From Prevotellaceae bacterium (GTDB lineage: Bacteria; Bacteroidota; Bacteroidia; Bacteroidales; Bacteroidaceae), in the NCBI GenBank assembly GCA_021204885.1, contig JAJPYP010000040.1:1-7331 (forward strand): 7,331 nt of DNA. Reading direction: 5' to 3'. The translations under genes were made by a program, and so were the position numbers. The notes beneath the pieces were generated by a model. That model saw only the letters and a program-made list of their open reading frames with translations, did no database searches and was not told where the DNA came from. This document shows positions 5,432 through 7,331 of this stretch, piece by piece (the first letter of the stretch is position 1; each line of letters opens with the position of its first letter).

Positions 5432-6841
5432 ATGAAAGAATTGAAATGCCCCAAGTGCGGAAGCGTGTTCCAAGTGGATGAGGCCGACTACGCCTCCATC
5501 TTGAGCCAAGTAAAGACCGCCGAGTTCGACAAAGAGATTGCCTCCCGTTTGGAAGAGCTGCATAAACGCCAAGCGGCCGAACAGGCGTTGCAACAGGAGA
5601 AGGCCCGACAAGCCTATCAGTCGCAACTCAGCCAGAAGCAGCTCGAGTTAAGCGCCCAAGCCGCCGAGATAGCGCGGTTGAAGCAAGAGCGCCAGAGCGA
5701 CCTCTCCAAGCTCGAAGCAGAGAAAGAGATGGAGATAGCCCGCCTGAAGAGCCAGTTGGAGAACATCGAGGCGAAGAAAGCCGTGGAGCTCACGGCGGCG
5801 ATAGCACAGAAAGACCAGACCATCGAGCGGCTCAACGCGGCCATACGGCAAGAAGACGACAAGCGGCAGATGGCGCTGATGGAGGCGCAAGGCAAGGCGC
5901 GTGAAGCCATGCAGGCCAAGGAGATGGAGATAACCCGCTTGCAGCAAGACGCGGCGTTGCGGCAGCGCGAGGCGCAGATACAGCAAGGGGCGCTCATCAA
6001 GCAATACGAAGAGCAGCTCAAGGCGAAGCAGGAGCAGGTAGACTATTACAAGGACTTCAAGACGAAGATGTCCACCAAGATGGTGGGCGAGACCTTGGAG
6101 CAGCATTGCAGCATCCAGTTCGAACGCTACATCCGCCCCATGATGCCCCATGCCTACTTCGACAAGGACAACGACGCCATCGAGGGCACCAAAGGCGACT
6201 TCATCTTCCGCGACAGCGAAGACGGCATGGAGTACATCTCCATCATGTTCGAGATGAAAAACGAGATGGACACCACTGCCACCAAGCACAAGAACGAAGA
6301 CTTCTTGAAGAAGCTCGACGAAGACCGCACCAAGAAGAAGTGCGAGTTCGCCGTGTTGGTCAGCCTGCTCGAGGCCGACAACGACCTGTACAACGACGGC
6401 ATCGTAGACAAGTCGCACCTCTACCCCAAGATGTACGTCATCCGTCCGCAGTTCTTCGTCTCCTTCATCAACCTGCTGGTACAAGCCTCCAAGAAGAGCC
6501 TCGACTATAAGAGAGAGCTGGAGCTGGCGCGGAACAAGGAGGTGGACGTGACGGGCTTCGAGCAAAAGATGGAGGATTTCAAGGCCAAGTTCAGCCGCCA
6601 CTACGAGCAAGCCGGCAAGAAGTTCAACGACGCCATCAAGCAGATAGACGACACCATCTCCAAGCTCCAGAAGATAAAGGACAACCTGTTAAGCTCCGAG
6701 AACAACCTGCGCTTGGCGCAACAAGATACCGAAGAACTTACCATCCGCCGCCTCACCTACAAGAACCCCACCATGAAGGCGAAGTTCGACGAGGCACGCA
6801 AGGCCGGTGCAGCGGTCGAGGTAAAGGAGGGAGAGGAATAA
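5432..6841 (+). CDS. DUF2130 family protein: CxxC knuckle, long coiled coil and predicted PD-(D/E)xK nuclease-like core
   Basis: The frame is open from 5354, but the ATG at 5432 is the better start: it follows the predicted promoter and begins MKELKCPKCG, the usual opening of DUF2130 proteins. This gives 469 residues. Residues 6-9 are a single CPKC knuckle (Cys6, Cys9), possibly half of a zinc site. Residues about 20-205 are a Glu/Lys/Gln-rich coiled coil. From about 206, TKMVGETLEQHC starts the conserved DUF2130 core; it contains GDF with Asp256 and FEMK with Glu274 and Lys276, in the layout D-x17-E-x-K of PD-(D/E)xK nucleases, with Glu220 or Glu223 as a possible helix-A acidic residue. A second helical segment spans about 385-450. 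The role is not established. The protein looks cytoplasmic, with no signal peptide or membrane segment. It has its own promoter and no operon partner in view. Confidence 0.88.
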   Translation: MKELKCPKCGSVFQVDEADYASILSQVKTAEFDKEIASRLEELHKRQAAEQALQQEKARQAYQSQLSQKQLELSAQAAEIARLKQERQSDLSKLEAEKEMEIARLKSQLENIEAKKAVELTAAIAQKDQTIERLNAAIRQEDDKRQMALMEAQGKAREAMQAKEMEITRLQQDAALRQREAQIQQGALIKQYEEQLKAKQEQVDYYKDFKTKMSTKMVGETLEQHCSIQFERYIRPMMPHAYFDKDNDAIEGTKGDFIFRDSEDGMEYISIMFEMKNEMDTTATKHKNEDFLKKLDEDRTKKKCEFAVLVSLLEADNDLYNDGIVDKSHLYPKMYVIRPQFFVSFINLLVQASKKSLDYKRELELARNKEVDVTGFEQKMEDFKAKFSRHYEQAGKKFNDAIKQIDDTISKLQKIKDNLLSSENNLRLAQQDTEELTIRRLTYKNPTMKAKFDEARKAGAAVEVKEGEE

Positions 6842-6896
6842 AGTAGCTACAAAGATAAGCAAGCAGACGACGGGCGCGATGTATCAAAAGCCTTAC

Positions 6897-6954
6897 TTAC
6901 CGGCATACATATAATATAAAGGTCTAAACAAGCATTTCAAAGTATATGCCGTAA
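6897..6954. repeat. Inverted repeat downstream of the DUF2130 gene
   Basis: TTACCGGCATA (6897-6907) pairs with TATGCCGTAA (6945-6954): ten base pairs with one bulged C, around a 37-base A+T-rich loop. It lies between convergent genes. The right arm is followed by A residues, not T residues, so it does not look like a standard terminator for the DUF2130 gene. Confidence 0.45.
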
Positions 6955-6972
6955 AAACTTGCCTTCTCAAAT

Positions 6973-7021
6973 TTTATTATTATGCAGCCGGAACATTATG
7001 TTTTACGTGCATAATAATAAA
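6973..7021. repeat. Nested 49-bp inverted repeat between convergent genes, possible bidirectional terminator
   Basis: A perfect 14-bp outer inverted repeat (TTTATTATTATGCA at 6973-6986, TGCATAATAATAAA at 7008-7021) encloses a second 5-bp inverted repeat (AACAT 6992-6996, ATGTT 6998-7002). Both are centred on base 6997. The two convergent genes end at 6841 and 7045, so a bidirectional terminator is plausible, but the stem is A+T rich and lacks the GC-rich base of a classic terminator. A protein-binding site or the remains of a small mobile element are alternatives. Confidence 0.7.
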
Positions 7022-7044
7022 CGTTAAATCATGACTACTCTGCA

Positions 7045-7331
7045 TCATTTCAGCAACCACTCATACACCCCTTCCGACTCGTGCGGCAATATCTTCCTGA
7101 ACTGGGCGATGATCCGTTCGCGCGATTCCTGCGGCGTGCGTTCTATATGGCACGCGCTTTTGCCGAAGAGGGCTTCGGGGGTGGTGAGCAGTGACAAGCC
7201 CCAGCCATATTCGCGGCCGTGGCGGTCACGGGCGTAGACAAAGTCTTCGGTAACGATGCGGCATCCCATTTGCAGACGGGTGACGTAGGCATCGAACTTG
7301 CCGCGCATCTTTGGGCCGGTGAAGCCGCATG
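7045..7331 (-). CDS. C-terminal fragment of an unrecognised protein (possibly AlkZ-related)
   Basis: The minus-strand frame is open from the right edge of the window to a TGA at 7045-7047, so the N-terminal part of the gene is missing; the ATG at 7308 is probably internal, because the frame continues upstream as CGFTGPK. About 94 residues are visible: KFDAYVTRLQMGCRIVTEDF, then GREYGWGLSLLTTPEALFG, then a charged helical end (RTPQESRERIIAQFRKILP) finishing EGVYEWLLK. The pattern of a trio of Gly and Trp residues after a DRHGR turn, followed by TPE, reminds me of proteins annotated AlkZ-related (winged-helix, DNA glycosylase-like), but I hold this only loosely. No signal peptide or membrane segment can be assessed in this fragment. 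It converges on the DUF2130 gene across 203 bp containing two inverted repeats. Confidence 0.7.
   Translation of the reverse strand, partial: CGFTGPKMRGKFDAYVTRLQMGCRIVTEDFVYARDRHGREYGWGLSLLTTPEALFGKSACHIERTPQESRERIIAQFRKILPHESEGVYEWLLK

Noticed and set aside
5648..6610. A 320-residue minus-strand open frame antisense to the DUF2130 gene
   Set aside because: Its translation is a low-complexity Leu/Val/Glu/His mixture, the expected mirror of a G+C-rich coiled-coil gene. It has no recognisable domain or promoter.

Overview
The window looks like chromosomal DNA of a gut-type Bacteroidales (Bacteroides/Parabacteroides-like). Evidence: promoters carry the Bacteroidetes -7 element TAnnTTTG (TATCTTTG appears upstream of two genes), there are no strong Shine-Dalgarno sequences, and the protein families are ones common in that order (S8 peptidase with a Bacteroidetes-type propeptide, long HipA with a small XRE partner, DUF4172-type Fic). 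There are no rRNA or tRNA genes, insertion sequences or CRISPR arrays.

Layout. Left edge (1-1874, + strand): the 3' end of an outer-membrane beta-barrel protein, probably the helix-hairpin-helix (ComEA-like) family, then a secreted subtilisin-like S8 serine peptidase with a complete catalytic tetrad. Middle (1901-5319, - strand): a toxin-antitoxin-like block. In transcription order it holds a 152-residue protein (VbhA-like antitoxin domain, three heptad repeats, winged helix), a class II Fic enzyme with its own inhibitory helix and C-terminal winged helix, a HipB-like XRE regulator, and a full-length HipA-like kinase. Right part (5432-6841, + strand): a DUF2130 protein with a CxxC knuckle, a long coiled coil and what reads as a PD-(D/E)xK nuclease core. 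After it comes a convergent intergenic region with two inverted repeats, then the C-terminal part of an unrecognised protein on the - strand running off the right edge.

How the parts may work together. hipB-hipA form a classic type II toxin-antitoxin pair behind one promoter that is overlapped by a dyad. The Fic gene has its own promoter, whose -7 element sits exactly inside an inverted repeat (TTATGCG-N9-CGCATAA). The same ATGCG/CGCAT half-site recurs in the Fic leader and forms a tight palindrome between the divergent 152-residue and DUF2130 genes. This suggests one winged-helix regulator, most simply the 152-residue protein, acting on both intergenic regions. The most unusual element is that protein: it looks like a Fic-type protein with its catalytic core missing, leaving an inhibitory N-terminal domain joined to a DNA-binding C-terminal domain by a 21-bp tandem repeat. 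All family assignments are from sequence motifs and memory of the families; no database search was run.
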